A DNA stretch of 64,000 bases from NCBI GenBank assembly GCA_049596955.1, contig JBMYMD010000012.1, positions 1 through 64,000 of the forward strand, read 5' to 3'. This document shows, in pieces, positions 8,460 to 17,283 of the stretch. Positions within the stretch are counted from its first letter, which is position 1, and the number at the start of each line of letters is the position of its first letter. Under the pieces are notes generated by a model. The model was given only the letters and a program-made list of their open reading frames with translations, made no database searches and was not told the DNA's origin. Origin of the DNA: UBA3478 sp049596955 (GTDB lineage Bacteria; Bacteroidota; Bacteroidia; Flavobacteriales; Flavobacteriaceae). The translations under genes were made by a program, and so were the position numbers.

Positions 8460-11400
8460 ATGGCGAGAATTAAAGAAAACAACACACAAAAGAGATTTAA
8501 TAAAATTTCAATCGGTTTAGCATCACCTGAGACCATTTTAGGTGAGTCTAGAGGAGAGGTGTTAAAACCGGAAACAATAAATTATCGCACACACAAGCCC
8601 GAAAGAGATGGTTTGTTTTGTGAGCGTATTTTTGGCCCTGTAAAGGATTACGAATGTGCCTGTGGTAAGTACAAGAGAATAAGATACCGCGGAATCGTAT
8701 GTGATAGATGTGGGGTTGAGGTTACTGAGAAAAAGGTAAGGAGAGATCGTGTAGGACATATCAGTCTTGTAGTGCCAGTTGCACACATTTGGTATTTCAG
8801 GTCTTTACCAAACAAGATTGGTTACCTTCTTGGATTACCTTCGAAAAAGCTCGACATGATTATTTATTACGAGCGCTATGTGGTCATTCAGCCCGGAGCT
8901 GCTCAAGGTCCAGAGGGTGAAGAAATCAAAAAAATGGATTTCTTAACCGAAGAGGAGTACCTCAATATCATGGATAGTCTTCCGCAAGACAATCAGTATT
9001 TAGAAGATTCAGATCCGAATAAATTCATCGCAAAGATGGGTGCTGAGTGTCTTGTTGAACTATTAAATAGAGTTGACTTAGAAAGCTTGTCTTACGAGCT
9101 GCGTCACAAGGCCAATACTGAAACTTCGAAACAGCGTAAGACAGAAGCACTTAAAAGACTTCAAGTTGTTGAGGCCTTTAAAGACAGTCAAGAAAATCGT
9201 GAGAATCTTCCTGAGTGGATGATTTTAAAAGTTATACCGGTTATACCACCAGAATTACGTCCACTAGTACCTTTGGATGGTGGTAGATTCGCAACATCAG
9301 ATTTAAATGATCTTTACAGAAGAGTAATCATCAGAAATAACCGCTTGAAGAGATTGATGGAAATTAAAGCTCCTGAGGTTATTTTGAGAAATGAAAAGAG
9401 AATGTTGCAGGAGGCTGTGGATTCGTTATTTGACAACACCAGAAAAGCCTCAGCGGTAAAGACAGAGTCAAACAGACCGTTGAAATCACTTTCTGACTCT
9501 TTAAAGGGTAAGCAAGGTCGTTTTCGTCAAAACCTACTAGGAAAGCGTGTTGATTATTCTGCACGTTCTGTAATTGTTGTAGGGCCTGAGATGAATTTAT
9601 ACGAATGTGGTCTTCCTAAAGATATGGCTGCTGAACTCTACAAGCCTTTTGTAATTCGAAAACTAATCGAAAGAGGAGTGGTGAAGACAGTGAAATCTGC
9701 TAAAAAAATTATAGATAAAAAAGAGCCTATCGTTTGGGATATCCTTGAAAACGTTCTTAAAGGACATCCTATCTTACTCAATAGAGCTCCCACACTTCAC
9801 CGTTTGGGAATTCAAGCCTTTCAACCTAAACTTATAGAGGGTAAAGCGATTAGACTTCACCCCCTAGCATGTACAGCATTTAATGCGGATTTTGATGGAG
9901 ATCAAATGGCCGTGCATTTACCTTTAGGTCCTGAAGCTATTTTAGAAGCGCAGTTATTGATGTTAGCTTCTCAAAACATCTTAAATCCAGCTAATGGTTC
10001 TCCGATTACTGTTCCTTCTCAGGATATGGTATTAGGGCTGTATTACATGACCAAAAAGAGAGTTGGAACGACTGAAAAACCAGTAAAAGGAGAAGGTTTG
10101 ACCTTCTACAGTGCAGAAGAAGTGAATATTGCTTTCAACGAGCAAAAAGTAAGTTTAAATGCGGGTATAAAAGTTAGAGCTAAAGATTTTAACGAAGAAG
10201 GAGAATTGGTATATCAGCTCATCGACACAACTGTGGGTAGAGTGATATTTAATGAGGTAGTACCTGAGGAGGCTGGTTTTATCAATCAAGTATTGAATAA
10301 AAAAGCCTTGAGAAACATCATTGGACATGTTCTTTCTGTTACGGATGTTCCTAGAACAGCTGCTTTTCTTGATAAAATCAAGAGTATGGGGTTTGATTTC
10401 GCCTTTAAAGGAGGATTATCCTTTAGTTTAGGTGATATTATTATTCCACCAGAAAAGCAAGGTCTGATTGACGACGCCAACGGACAAGTTGACGGTATCA
10501 TGATGAATTACAACATGGGTCTTATTACCAATAACGAGCGATACAATCAAGTTATTGATGTTTGGACATCTACCAATGCTATGCTTACAGAATTGGCAAT
10601 GAAACGAATTAGTGAAGATGAGCAGGGCTTTAACTCTGTTTACATGATGCTAGATTCTGGAGCACGTGGATCTAAGGAACAAATTAGACAGTTAACCGGT
10701 ATGCGCGGTCTTATGGCCAAGCCGAAAAAGTCAACTGCCGGAGGTGGAGAAATCATAGAAAACCCTATTCTTTCAAACTTTAAAGAGGGATTATCTATTC
10801 TTGAATACTTTATCTCGACACACGGTGCACGTAAAGGTCTAGCCGATACCGCTTTAAAAACAGCTGATGCAGGTTACCTAACAAGAAGACTTGTAGATGT
10901 TGCTCAGGATGTGATTATCAATATTGAGGATTGTGGAACATTGAGAGGTCTTGAAGTTACTGCGCTTCGTAAAAACGAAGAAATCGTTGAATCGCTGTAC
11001 GATAGAATTATAGGTAGAGTTTCTTTAAATGACGTAAACCATCCACAAACAGGCGAAGTCATTGTAGAAGCAGGAGGGCTTATTGTAGAATCAGTTGGAA
11101 AAGCTATTGAGTCTGCGGGGATTGATATGGTCGAAGTTAGATCAGCACTAACTTGTGAAGCTCCAAAAGGAATTTGTGCCAAGTGTTATGGACGTAATTT
11201 AGCAACTCATAAGATGGTTCAAAGAGGTGAGGCTGTTGGAGTTGTTGCTGCCCAATCCATCGGTGAACCAGGAACTCAGCTTACATTGAGAACTTTCCAC
11301 GTAGGAGGTATTGCAGGAAACATATCAGAAGAAAGCAAACTGATTGCGAAACACGATGGAAAAGCAGAAATTGAAGACTTGAGATTAGTTAAGGGAACAA

Positions 11401-12758
11401 ATGCAGAAGGACAAGAGGTAAACATTGTTATTTCAAGAACAGCTGAGATTAAAATTGTCGATAAGAAAACCGGTTCAGTTCTTTCAACGAACAACATCCC
11501 TTACGGTTCAGAACTCTTTATTAAGAACGGTGCTATTGTTAAAAAGGGTGCTGAAATATGTCAGTGGGATCCGTATAACGGGGTAATTGTTTCTGAGTTT
11601 ACTGGAAAAGTATTTTATGAAAATATCGAGCAAGGTGTAACTTATCAAGTTGAAATCGATGAGCAAACTGGATTCCAAGAAAAGGTAATTTCAGAATCTC
11701 GTAATAAGAAATTAATTCCAACCCTTCATATTCAAAATAATAAAGGTGAAACTTTAAGGTCATACAACTTACCAGTAGGATCGCATATTATGGTAAATGA
11801 CGGAGATGGAATTAGTGAAGGTAAAGTGCTTGTGAAGATTCCTAGAAAGTCTGCAAAAACAGGTGATATTACTGGAGGTCTTCCAAGGGTAACTGAGCTT
11901 TTCGAAGCGCGTAATCCTTCAAACCCAGCTGTTGTATCTGAGATTGATGGAGTGGTTACTTTTGGAAAAATCAAAAGAGGTAATCGCGAAATTATTGTGG
12001 AGTCTAAATCAGGTGAGCAAAAGAAATATTTGGTCAAGTTATCAAATCAAATTTTAGTTCAAGAAAACGATTACGTCAAAGCGAGTATGCCTCTTTCTGA
12101 TGGATCTATTACGCCTGATGATATTTTATCAATAAAAGGACCTTCTGCGGTACAACAGTATCTCGTGAATGAAATTCAAGAGGTTTATCGATTACAAGGG
12201 GTGAAAATCAATGATAAACACTTCGAGGTAGTCGTGAGACAGATGATGCGTAAGGTGAGAATTGAAGATGCAGGAGATACTATTTTCTTAGAAAACCAGC
12301 TTGTGCACAAAGATGACTTTATCAGAGAAAACGATCAAATTTTCGGAATGAAGGTCATTGAAGAGGCGGGTGAGTCTGAAAACCTTAAGGCAGGTCAGAT
12401 TGTAAGTGCTAGAGAACTCAGAGATGAGAATTCAGTACTTAAAAGACAAGACAAGGCTTTAGTGGTTGCAAGAGATGCAGTTTCTGCCACAGCTACTCCG
12501 ATTCTTCAAGGAATTACCAGAGCTTCGCTTCAAACTAAATCCTTTATTTCTGCAGCTTCTTTCCAAGAGACAACAAAAGTACTTAACGAGGCAGCTGTAA
12601 ATGGTAAGGTTGATGGTCTTGAAGGTCTCAAAGAGAATGTAATTGTTGGACATAAAATTCCAGCAGGAACAGGAATGAGAGACTACGAGAGTATTATCGT
12701 TGGTTCTAAAGAAGAATACGACGAAATCATGGCTCGTAAAGAAGAATTTAAGTTCTAA
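8460..12758 (+). CDS. rpoC: DNA-directed RNA polymerase subunit beta'
   Basis: Second catalytic subunit, 1432 residues. The N-terminal zinc site (C-x-C-G-K-Y ... C-D-R-C-G-V) is at about residues 61-80. The catalytic N-A-D-F-D-G-D-Q-M motif is at about 475-483, and the second zinc site (C-E-A-P-K-G-I-C-A-K-C) is near residue 900. Bridge-helix and trigger-loop regions are intact. The stop codon is four bases before the DUF3467 gene. Confidence 0.99.
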   Translation: MARIKENNTQKRFNKISIGLASPETILGESRGEVLKPETINYRTHKPERDGLFCERIFGPVKDYECACGKYKRIRYRGIVCDRCGVEVTEKKVRRDRVGHISLVVPVAHIWYFRSLPNKIGYLLGLPSKKLDMIIYYERYVVIQPGAAQGPEGEEIKKMDFLTEEEYLNIMDSLPQDNQYLEDSDPNKFIAKMGAECLVELLNRVDLESLSYELRHKANTETSKQRKTEALKRLQVVEAFKDSQENRENLPEWMILKVIPVIPPELRPLVPLDGGRFATSDLNDLYRRVIIRNNRLKRLMEIKAPEVILRNEKRMLQEAVDSLFDNTRKASAVKTESNRPLKSLSDSLKGKQGRFRQNLLGKRVDYSARSVIVVGPEMNLYECGLPKDMAAELYKPFVIRKLIERGVVKTVKSAKKIIDKKEPIVWDILENVLKGHPILLNRAPTLHRLGIQAFQPKLIEGKAIRLHPLACTAFNADFDGDQMAVHLPLGPEAILEAQLLMLASQNILNPANGSPITVPSQDMVLGLYYMTKKRVGTTEKPVKGEGLTFYSAEEVNIAFNEQKVSLNAGIKVRAKDFNEEGELVYQLIDTTVGRVIFNEVVPEEAGFINQVLNKKALRNIIGHVLSVTDVPRTAAFLDKIKSMGFDFAFKGGLSFSLGDIIIPPEKQGLIDDANGQVDGIMMNYNMGLITNNERYNQVIDVWTSTNAMLTELAMKRISEDEQGFNSVYMMLDSGARGSKEQIRQLTGMRGLMAKPKKSTAGGGEIIENPILSNFKEGLSILEYFISTHGARKGLADTALKTADAGYLTRRLVDVAQDVIINIEDCGTLRGLEVTALRKNEEIVESLYDRIIGRVSLNDVNHPQTGEVIVEAGGLIVESVGKAIESAGIDMVEVRSALTCEAPKGICAKCYGRNLATHKMVQRGEAVGVVAAQSIGEPGTQLTLRTFHVGGIAGNISEESKLIAKHDGKAEIEDLRLVKGTNAEGQEVNIVISRTAEIKIVDKKTGSVLSTNNIPYGSELFIKNGAIVKKGAEICQWDPYNGVIVSEFTGKVFYENIEQGVTYQVEIDEQTGFQEKVISESRNKKLIPTLHIQNNKGETLRSYNLPVGSHIMVNDGDGISEGKVLVKIPRKSAKTGDITGGLPRVTELFEARNPSNPAVVSEIDGVVTFGKIKRGNREIIVESKSGEQKKYLVKLSNQILVQENDYVKASMPLSDGSITPDDILSIKGPSAVQQYLVNEIQEVYRLQGVKINDKHFEVVVRQMMRKVRIEDAGDTIFLENQLVHKDDFIRENDQIFGMKVIEEAGESENLKAGQIVSARELRDENSVLKRQDKALVVARDAVSATATPILQGITRASLQTKSFISAASFQETTKVLNEAAVNGKVDGLEGLKENVIVGHKIPAGTGMRDYESIIVGSKEEYDEIMARKEEFKF

Positions 12759-12762
12759 TACA

Positions 12763-13065
12763 ATGGCAGAGAAGGAAAAACAAATTAATATCGAAATAGA
12801 TGAAAAAACTGCGGAAGGATTGTATTCAAACCTTGCGATAATTAACCATTCTGTTTCAGAATTTGTCGTGGACTTCATTACCATTATGCCTGGAAACCCT
12901 AAAGCCAAGGTGAAGAGTAGAATTATTTTAACGCCTCAACACGCTAAAAAATTACTTAGAGCCTTAGGAGATAATGTTCAAAAATTCGAAAAAATGCACG
13001 GTGACATCAAAGATTATGAGCAGCCGAGCATCCCAATAAATTTTGGACCTACAGGTAAAGCCTAA
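12763..13065 (+). CDS. DUF3467 family protein
   Basis: A 100-residue soluble protein of a family found across bacteria with no assigned function. The conserved pattern I-x-I-D-E-x-x-A-x-G-x-Y-x-N and H-S-x-x-E-F-V-x-D-F, then a P-G-x-P-x-A-x-V-x-S-R-I-x-x-x-P segment, supports the family. I start it at the ATG at 12763. The reading frame is open further upstream but would overlap rpoC by 59 bases without conserved content. It is the last gene of the rpoBC transcript, directly before a strong terminator. Confidence 0.9.
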   Translation: MAEKEKQINIEIDEKTAEGLYSNLAIINHSVSEFVVDFITIMPGNPKAKVKSRIILTPQHAKKLLRALGDNVQKFEKMHGDIKDYEQPSIPINFGPTGKA

Positions 13066-13067
13066 AT

Positions 13068-13095
13068 AAAAAAGCCCTCAACAGAGGGCTTTTTT
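13068..13095. terminator. Bidirectional intrinsic terminator
   Basis: The stem AAGCCCTC/GAGGGCTT with loop AACA is flanked by A and T runs, so it works in both directions. It lies between the convergent DUF3467 gene and prfC, whose stop codon is just past it. Confidence 0.93.
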
Positions 13096-13096
13096 A

Positions 13097-14686
13097 TTAT
13101 TCTGCATATTCAGAAGTGAAATGAAATTTAATCGAAGGATATTTTTGTTGGGTCATTTGTAGCGAGAAGGAAGAATCTGCTAAAAATACGAGTTGGTTCT
13201 GTTTGTCTAGGGCAAGAAACTTTTGTTTAACCCTTTTAAATTCTTGAAATTCCGGATTGCTTTCATCGGCTTCAATCCAACAAGCCTTGTGCACCGGAAA
13301 GTTTTCATAGGTGCATTTTGCTCCGTACTCGTGTTCTAATCGGTATTGAATAACCTCATATTGTAGGGCACCTACTGTACCAATAATTTTTCGATTGTTG
13401 ATGTGAAGCGTAAATAATTGGGCTACACCTTCATCCATAAGCTGATCAATTCCTTTATTCAACTGTTTGGCTTTCATTGGATCTGCGTTATTGATGTATC
13501 GAAAATGCTCGGGAGAAAAACTCGGGATACCTCTGTAATTTAATATTTCACCAGAGGTTAAGGTGTCACCAATTTTAAAGTTACCAGTATCGTGCAATCC
13601 TACAATATCACCGGCATAAGAGATGTCAATAATCTCTTTTTTTTCTGCGAAAAAAGCATTGGGTGAAGAAAATTTGAGTTTTTTATTATTTCGCACGTGA
13701 AGATAGGGCTTGTTCCTCTCAAAGGTGCCGGATACAATTTTGACAAAAGCTAAGCGGTCTCTGTGTTTGGGGTCCATATTGGCGTGAATCTTAAATACAA
13801 ACCCAGTGAATTCTTTTTCACTTGGAATTACTTTGCGTTCCTCGGCATCTTTTGGTAAAGGAGATGGGGCGATTTCAATAAAGCAATCGAGTAATTCTCG
13901 TACACCAAAATTGTTTAAGGCCGAACCAAAAAATACAGGTTGTATATCTCCGCTGAGGTACTCAGCTCTGTCAAAATTGGGGTAAACCTCTTCAACGAGT
14001 TCTATATTTTCTCTTAAATCGGCTGCTGATTGCTCACCGATGTGCTCCTCGAGTTTTGCGTCAGAAAGATTGTCTATCGCGACGGTATCTGCAATGTGTT
14101 GCTTTTGATCTGCACTAAATAAATTGATGTTTTTTTCATAGAGGTTATAAATTCCCTTAAAATCATAACCCATTCCAATAGGAAAACTCAAAGGGCAAAC
14201 TTTAAGGTTGAGTTTTTGCTCTACCTCGTCCAATAAATCAAAAGCATCTTTCCCTTCTCGGTCGAGTTTATTGATAAAAACAATCATAGGAATGTTTCGC
14301 ATTCGACACACAGCCACTAATTTTTCAGTTTGCTCTTCTACACCTTTTGCGACGTCTATGACCACAATTACTGAGTCTACCGCAGTTAATGTTCTAAAGG
14401 TATCCTCAGCAAAGTCTTTGTGACCTGGAGTATCTAGGATATTGATCTTTTTTGATCTGTAATTAAACGCTAAAACAGAGGTAGCCACCGAAATCCCTCT
14501 TTGACGTTCGATTTCCATAAAGTCAGAAGTTGCAGTCTTTTTAATTTTATTGCTTTTGACCGCTCCTGCTTCTTGAATTGCACCTCCGAACAAAAGTAAT
14601 TTTTCAGTGAGGGTAGTTTTACCAGCATCTGGATGGGAAATGATTCCGAATGTTCTTCTTTTTTCTAATGCAGCGTTTAAATCCAT
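13097..14686 (-). CDS. prfC: Peptide chain release factor 3
   Basis: GTPase that removes RF1 or RF2 from the ribosome after termination. The protein has 529 residues, the usual length. G motifs are S-H-P-D-A-G-K-T at 17-24, D-T-P-G-H at 84-88 and N-K-L-D at 138-141. The D-F-M-E-I-E-R-Q-R-G-I-S switch region is typical of RF3 and separates it from EF-G. It is transcribed alone. A TATTTTTG element lies 15 bases upstream of the start codon. Confidence 0.97.
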   Translation of the reverse strand: MDLNAALEKRRTFGIISHPDAGKTTLTEKLLLFGGAIQEAGAVKSNKIKKTATSDFMEIERQRGISVATSVLAFNYRSKKINILDTPGHKDFAEDTFRTLTAVDSVIVVIDVAKGVEEQTEKLVAVCRMRNIPMIVFINKLDREGKDAFDLLDEVEQKLNLKVCPLSFPIGMGYDFKGIYNLYEKNINLFSADQKQHIADTVAIDNLSDAKLEEHIGEQSAADLRENIELVEEVYPNFDRAEYLSGDIQPVFFGSALNNFGVRELLDCFIEIAPSPLPKDAEERKVIPSEKEFTGFVFKIHANMDPKHRDRLAFVKIVSGTFERNKPYLHVRNNKKLKFSSPNAFFAEKKEIIDISYAGDIVGLHDTGNFKIGDTLTSGEILNYRGIPSFSPEHFRYINNADPMKAKQLNKGIDQLMDEGVAQLFTLHINNRKIIGTVGALQYEVIQYRLEHEYGAKCTYENFPVHKACWIEADESNPEFQEFKRVKQKFLALDKQNQLVFLADSSFSLQMTQQKYPSIKFHFTSEYAE

Positions 14687-14700
14687 TTCGGTATTTTATG

Positions 14701-14708
14701 CAAAAATA
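14701..14708 (-). promoter_or_regulatory. -7 promoter element for prfC
   Basis: On the minus strand this reads TATTTTTG, a match to the Bacteroidota TAnnTTTG element, 15 bases from the prfC start codon. No clear -33 TTG was found at the expected spacing. Confidence 0.6.
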
Positions 14709-14762
14709 GATGTTCCTTTCGGTTAAGCGTATTTTTTCAATGGGAATGATAAGTCGATTGTC

Positions 14763-14770
14763 TATTTTTG
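14763..14770 (+). promoter_or_regulatory. -7 promoter element for idi
   Basis: TATTTTTG, a consensus match, ends only four bases before the idi ATG. With the usual start distance, transcription would begin at or next to the start codon, which implies a leaderless mRNA. No -33 TTG is visible. Confidence 0.5.
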
Positions 14771-14774
14771 TAAT

Positions 14775-15308
14775 ATGAGCGAAGAAAAAGTTTTATTGGT
14801 CAATGAAAAAGATGAAATTTTGGGAACAATGCCCAAAATGGAGGCGCATGAAAAAGCTGTTCTGCATCGTGCTTTTTCGGTATTCGTTATGAATAAAAAG
14901 GGGCAGTTGTTACTTCAGCAAAGGGCAGCTCACAAATACCATTCTCCACTTTTATGGACTAATACGTGTTGTTCTCATCAAAGAGAGGGCGAAACCAACC
15001 TCACTGCAGGAGCTAGACGCTTAGAAGAAGAAATGGGAATGCAAACTGAACTTAAAGAGTTGTTCTGGTTTATCTATAAGGCCCCTTTTGACAATGGTCT
15101 TACCGAACATGAATTGGATCACGTAATGATCGGTTATTCTGATACTCTTCCTCAAATCAATAAAGAAGAAGTAGAAGACTTCAAGTACATGGACTTGGAT
15201 GAGGTCGATCGAGACATTAAGAATAATCCCAATCTCTACACCGCATGGTTCAAAATCATTTTTGAGCGTTTTTACGATCATTTAAAGGCCAATCAACATG
15301 AAAACTAA
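14775..15308 (+). CDS. idi: Isopentenyl-diphosphate delta-isomerase, type I
   Basis: Interconverts isopentenyl and dimethylallyl diphosphate, the building blocks of carotenoids and quinones. The 177-residue Nudix-fold protein has catalytic C66 in T-N-T-C-C-S-H (equivalent to E. coli C67), the metal histidines H31 and H68, the E-E-E-M-G box at about 84-88 and the paired glutamates E111 and E113 (equivalent to E114 and E116). Its last 11 bases overlap the next gene. It is the only carotenoid precursor gene seen here and is 31 kb from the carotenoid locus. Confidence 0.96.
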   Translation: MSEEKVLLVNEKDEILGTMPKMEAHEKAVLHRAFSVFVMNKKGQLLLQQRAAHKYHSPLLWTNTCCSHQREGETNLTAGARRLEEEMGMQTELKELFWFIYKAPFDNGLTEHELDHVMIGYSDTLPQINKEEVEDFKYMDLDEVDRDIKNNPNLYTAWFKIIFERFYDHLKANQHEN

Positions 15309-15708
15309 AGTCAGTCGCCGCGCACATTTCAACGCTGCACATCGCTTACACAATCCCAATTGGAGTGATGAGAGAAACAAAGAGGTATTCGGTCTTTGTA
15401 ATAATCCAAACTATCACGGACATAATTACGATTTAATCGTTAGTGTTATCGGCGAAGTAGATCCCGAAACGGGTTATCTCATGGATATGAAAATCTTGAA
15501 AGATTTGATTAAATCTGAGGTTGAAAATCACTTAGATCACAAGAATTTAAATCGAGATGTATCTGATTTTGCATCATTGATTCCAACAGCTGAAAATATT
15601 GCAATGGTCATATATAATCGACTACGTCCGCATATTGATTCGAGTAAAGAAATCGAAGTAGTCTTATATGAAACACCGAGAAACTTTGTTACTTTTCCTG
15701 CTAAGTGA
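15298..15708 (+). CDS. 6-pyruvoyl-tetrahydropterin synthase family enzyme
   Basis: Zinc enzyme acting on dihydroneopterin triphosphate, giving 6-pyruvoyl-tetrahydropterin (biopterin route) or 6-carboxytetrahydropterin (queuosine route). In 136 residues it shows zinc ligands H15, H40 and H42, catalytic C34, and the L-D-H-K-N-L-N and E-T-P segments. The spacing C-N-N-P-N-Y-H-G-H (five residues between C and HGH) is like the animal biopterin enzyme. E. coli QueD has three. With a carbinolamine dehydratase gene nearby, a biopterin-type role is possible. Many annotators would call it QueD. Family is sure, substrate outcome is not. Confidence 0.9.
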   Translation: MKTKVSRRAHFNAAHRLHNPNWSDERNKEVFGLCNNPNYHGHNYDLIVSVIGEVDPETGYLMDMKILKDLIKSEVENHLDHKNLNRDVSDFASLIPTAENIAMVIYNRLRPHIDSSKEIEVVLYETPRNFVTFPAK

Positions 15709-16676
15709 TGTATCGAAGTCCCTTAAAATTCCAACCAATTTATAAAGAACGTCTCTGGGGAGGTGAAAAGTTAAAAACGTCCTTAGATAAACAATACAGC
15801 GCAAGTGGTATTGGAGAGAGTTGGGAAATATCAGCTGTAAAAGGGGATGTTTCCCAGGTAATTGAAGGACCCTATAGCGGAAAGAAACTCGATGTATTAA
15901 TTGAAGATTTTGGTCCAGAACTACTAGGTTTTTCCGTTGTCAACCGGTTTGGTTCTGATTTTCCAATTCTAATCAAATACATTGACGCCAAGCTGGATTT
16001 GTCTATACAAGTTCATCCAAGCGACGAATTGGCAGCTCAAAGACATCAATCTTTTGGTAAAAATGAGATGTGGTTTATTATGGATCACGACCCAAATGCC
16101 AATTTAATTTTAGGTTTTCAAGAGGATTGCTCTAAAAAATCCTATCAAAAGGCTTTAGAAGAGAAAAAGCTCAGCACATTACTCAATTATACACCTGTGA
16201 ATAAAGGAGATGCCTTTATGATTGAAACAGGGACAATGCACGCCATAGGAGCAGGAATATTATTGGCTGAAATTCAACAGACTTCAGATATTACCTATCG
16301 CGTTTATGACTTCGATCGCAGAGATAAAAATGGAAATTTAAGAGAATTGCATACAGAATTAGCACTTGATGCAATTAATTACAAGGCCAAAACAGATTAT
16401 AAAAAGAGCTATAAACGTGAACGTAATACCTCAAATCAGCTCATACACAATGAGTATTTTAAAACCAACTTCCTTCCTGTACATCAAAAGATGGACATCA
16501 AAATAGCAGGTAGAGACAGTTTTAGCATTTACATGTGTATAGAAGGAGAAGTTGTACTTCGAACAGAAGATGGGCAAATGCATATGAAGAGAGGGGAGAC
16601 CCTGATGATTCCCGCATGTTGTGAACAACTCGAATTACAATCTTCTGGAGCCGAATTACTTGAAATTTTCATCTAG
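15708..16676 (+). CDS. manA: Mannose-6-phosphate isomerase, class I
   Basis: Interconverts fructose-6-phosphate and mannose-6-phosphate for mannosylated glycans. The 322-residue zinc enzyme has Q-V-H-P-S-D at 101-106, K-N-E at 118-120 and the G-T-M-H-A-I-G-A-G-I motif near 181-190. I start it at the ATG at 15708, which overlaps the previous stop (TGATG). A GTG just upstream is less likely. Its 3' end overlaps the convergent pterin dehydratase gene by 21 bases. Confidence 0.95.
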   Translation: MYRSPLKFQPIYKERLWGGEKLKTSLDKQYSASGIGESWEISAVKGDVSQVIEGPYSGKKLDVLIEDFGPELLGFSVVNRFGSDFPILIKYIDAKLDLSIQVHPSDELAAQRHQSFGKNEMWFIMDHDPNANLILGFQEDCSKKSYQKALEEKKLSTLLNYTPVNKGDAFMIETGTMHAIGAGILLAEIQQTSDITYRVYDFDRRDKNGNLRELHTELALDAINYKAKTDYKKSYKRERNTSNQLIHNEYFKTNFLPVHQKMDIKIAGRDSFSIYMCIEGEVVLRTEDGQMHMKRGETLMIPACCEQLELQSSGAELLEIFI

Positions 16677-16910
16677 TTCGTCAATCGCTTTAGCCAATTT
16701 CCAATCTAGATCGGTTATGGCATTTTCATCATGTGTCCACAGCTCTAGAATGACCTGATTATAGATGTTGATTATTTTGGGATGATGATTGTGCTGTTCC
16801 GCAATTTGTGCAACCTTATTTATATAAGCAACGGCCATTTTAAAATTTCTGAAATTCAATTCTTTGCGTAAACGACCTTGCTCTTCTCTCCATCCTTTAG
16901 AAGTACTCAT
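16656..16910 (-). CDS. phhB: Pterin-4-alpha-carbinolamine dehydratase
   Basis: Recycles 4a-hydroxytetrahydropterin formed by aromatic amino acid hydroxylases. The 84-residue protein has the family signature E-x-x-N-H-H-P (H42, H43, P44), Y50, L-W-T-H-D at about 57-61 and D-x-x-L-A-x-A-I-D. It runs opposite to the operon that contains the pyruvoyl-tetrahydropterin synthase-like gene. No phenylalanine hydroxylase is present in the window. In other bacteria this family has also been proposed to act elsewhere in pterin metabolism. Confidence 0.92.
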   Translation of the reverse strand: MSTSKGWREEQGRLRKELNFRNFKMAVAYINKVAQIAEQHNHHPKIINIYNQVILELWTHDENAITDLDWKLAKAIDELDENFK

Positions 16911-16970
16911 ACTTGAAAATATAGGGGGTTAATACTTATATTCTGCGTCTTAAAATTTACTAAAAGAGTT

Positions 16971-16999
16971 TTGCTTTCGCGAATGAATCAATACTTTTA
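16971..16999 (+). promoter_or_regulatory. Possible promoter for the 88-residue protein gene
   Basis: A TTG at 16971-16973, an 18-base spacer and TACTTTTA at 16992-16999 (one mismatch to TAnnTTTG) stand 17 bases before the ATG at 17017. Confidence 0.4.
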
Positions 17000-17016
17000 C
17001 ACCAAAATTTAGGCTT

Positions 17017-17283
17017 ATGGCTAATGTTAGAAATTTAAAAAAGGAAATTAATTACGTTCTTGGGGATATTATTGAACAAATATATCAGTGGGAAAAACAG
17101 TCTTCTAATACCAATTCAGAAGAAGGCACGGCTCTTATCGACGAGTGTATTTCGCTATTCGATGAGCTCATGGCCATGGTGAACCAAAAGTCAGCGCAAT
17201 CTCCTAAGGAGCATTATAAAGCAGTTAGAGTAGCCTTAGCTGAGAAATCTGCAGCAATCGAAACGAAGCTAGCCAAGCTTTAA
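17017..17283 (+). CDS. Small conserved-looking protein, unknown function
   Basis: I do not recognise a named family for this 88-residue protein. It is soluble, has no signal peptide, and is predicted by eye to be almost all helix, with acidic N- and central parts and a basic C-terminal helix ending in K-L-A-K-L. Similar small helical proteins are common in flavobacterial genomes. Its stop codon overlaps the convergent lipoprotein gene by four bases. A near-consensus promoter lies directly upstream, which supports its being a real gene. Confidence 0.75.
   Translation: MANVRNLKKEINYVLGDIIEQIYQWEKQSSNTNSEEGTALIDECISLFDELMAMVNQKSAQSPKEHYKAVRVALAEKSAAIETKLAKL

Noticed and set aside
12700..12762. 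An upstream extension of the DUF3467 gene
   Set aside because: It would overlap rpoC by 59 bases and contributes only basic, unconserved residues. The ATG at 12763 gives the family start.
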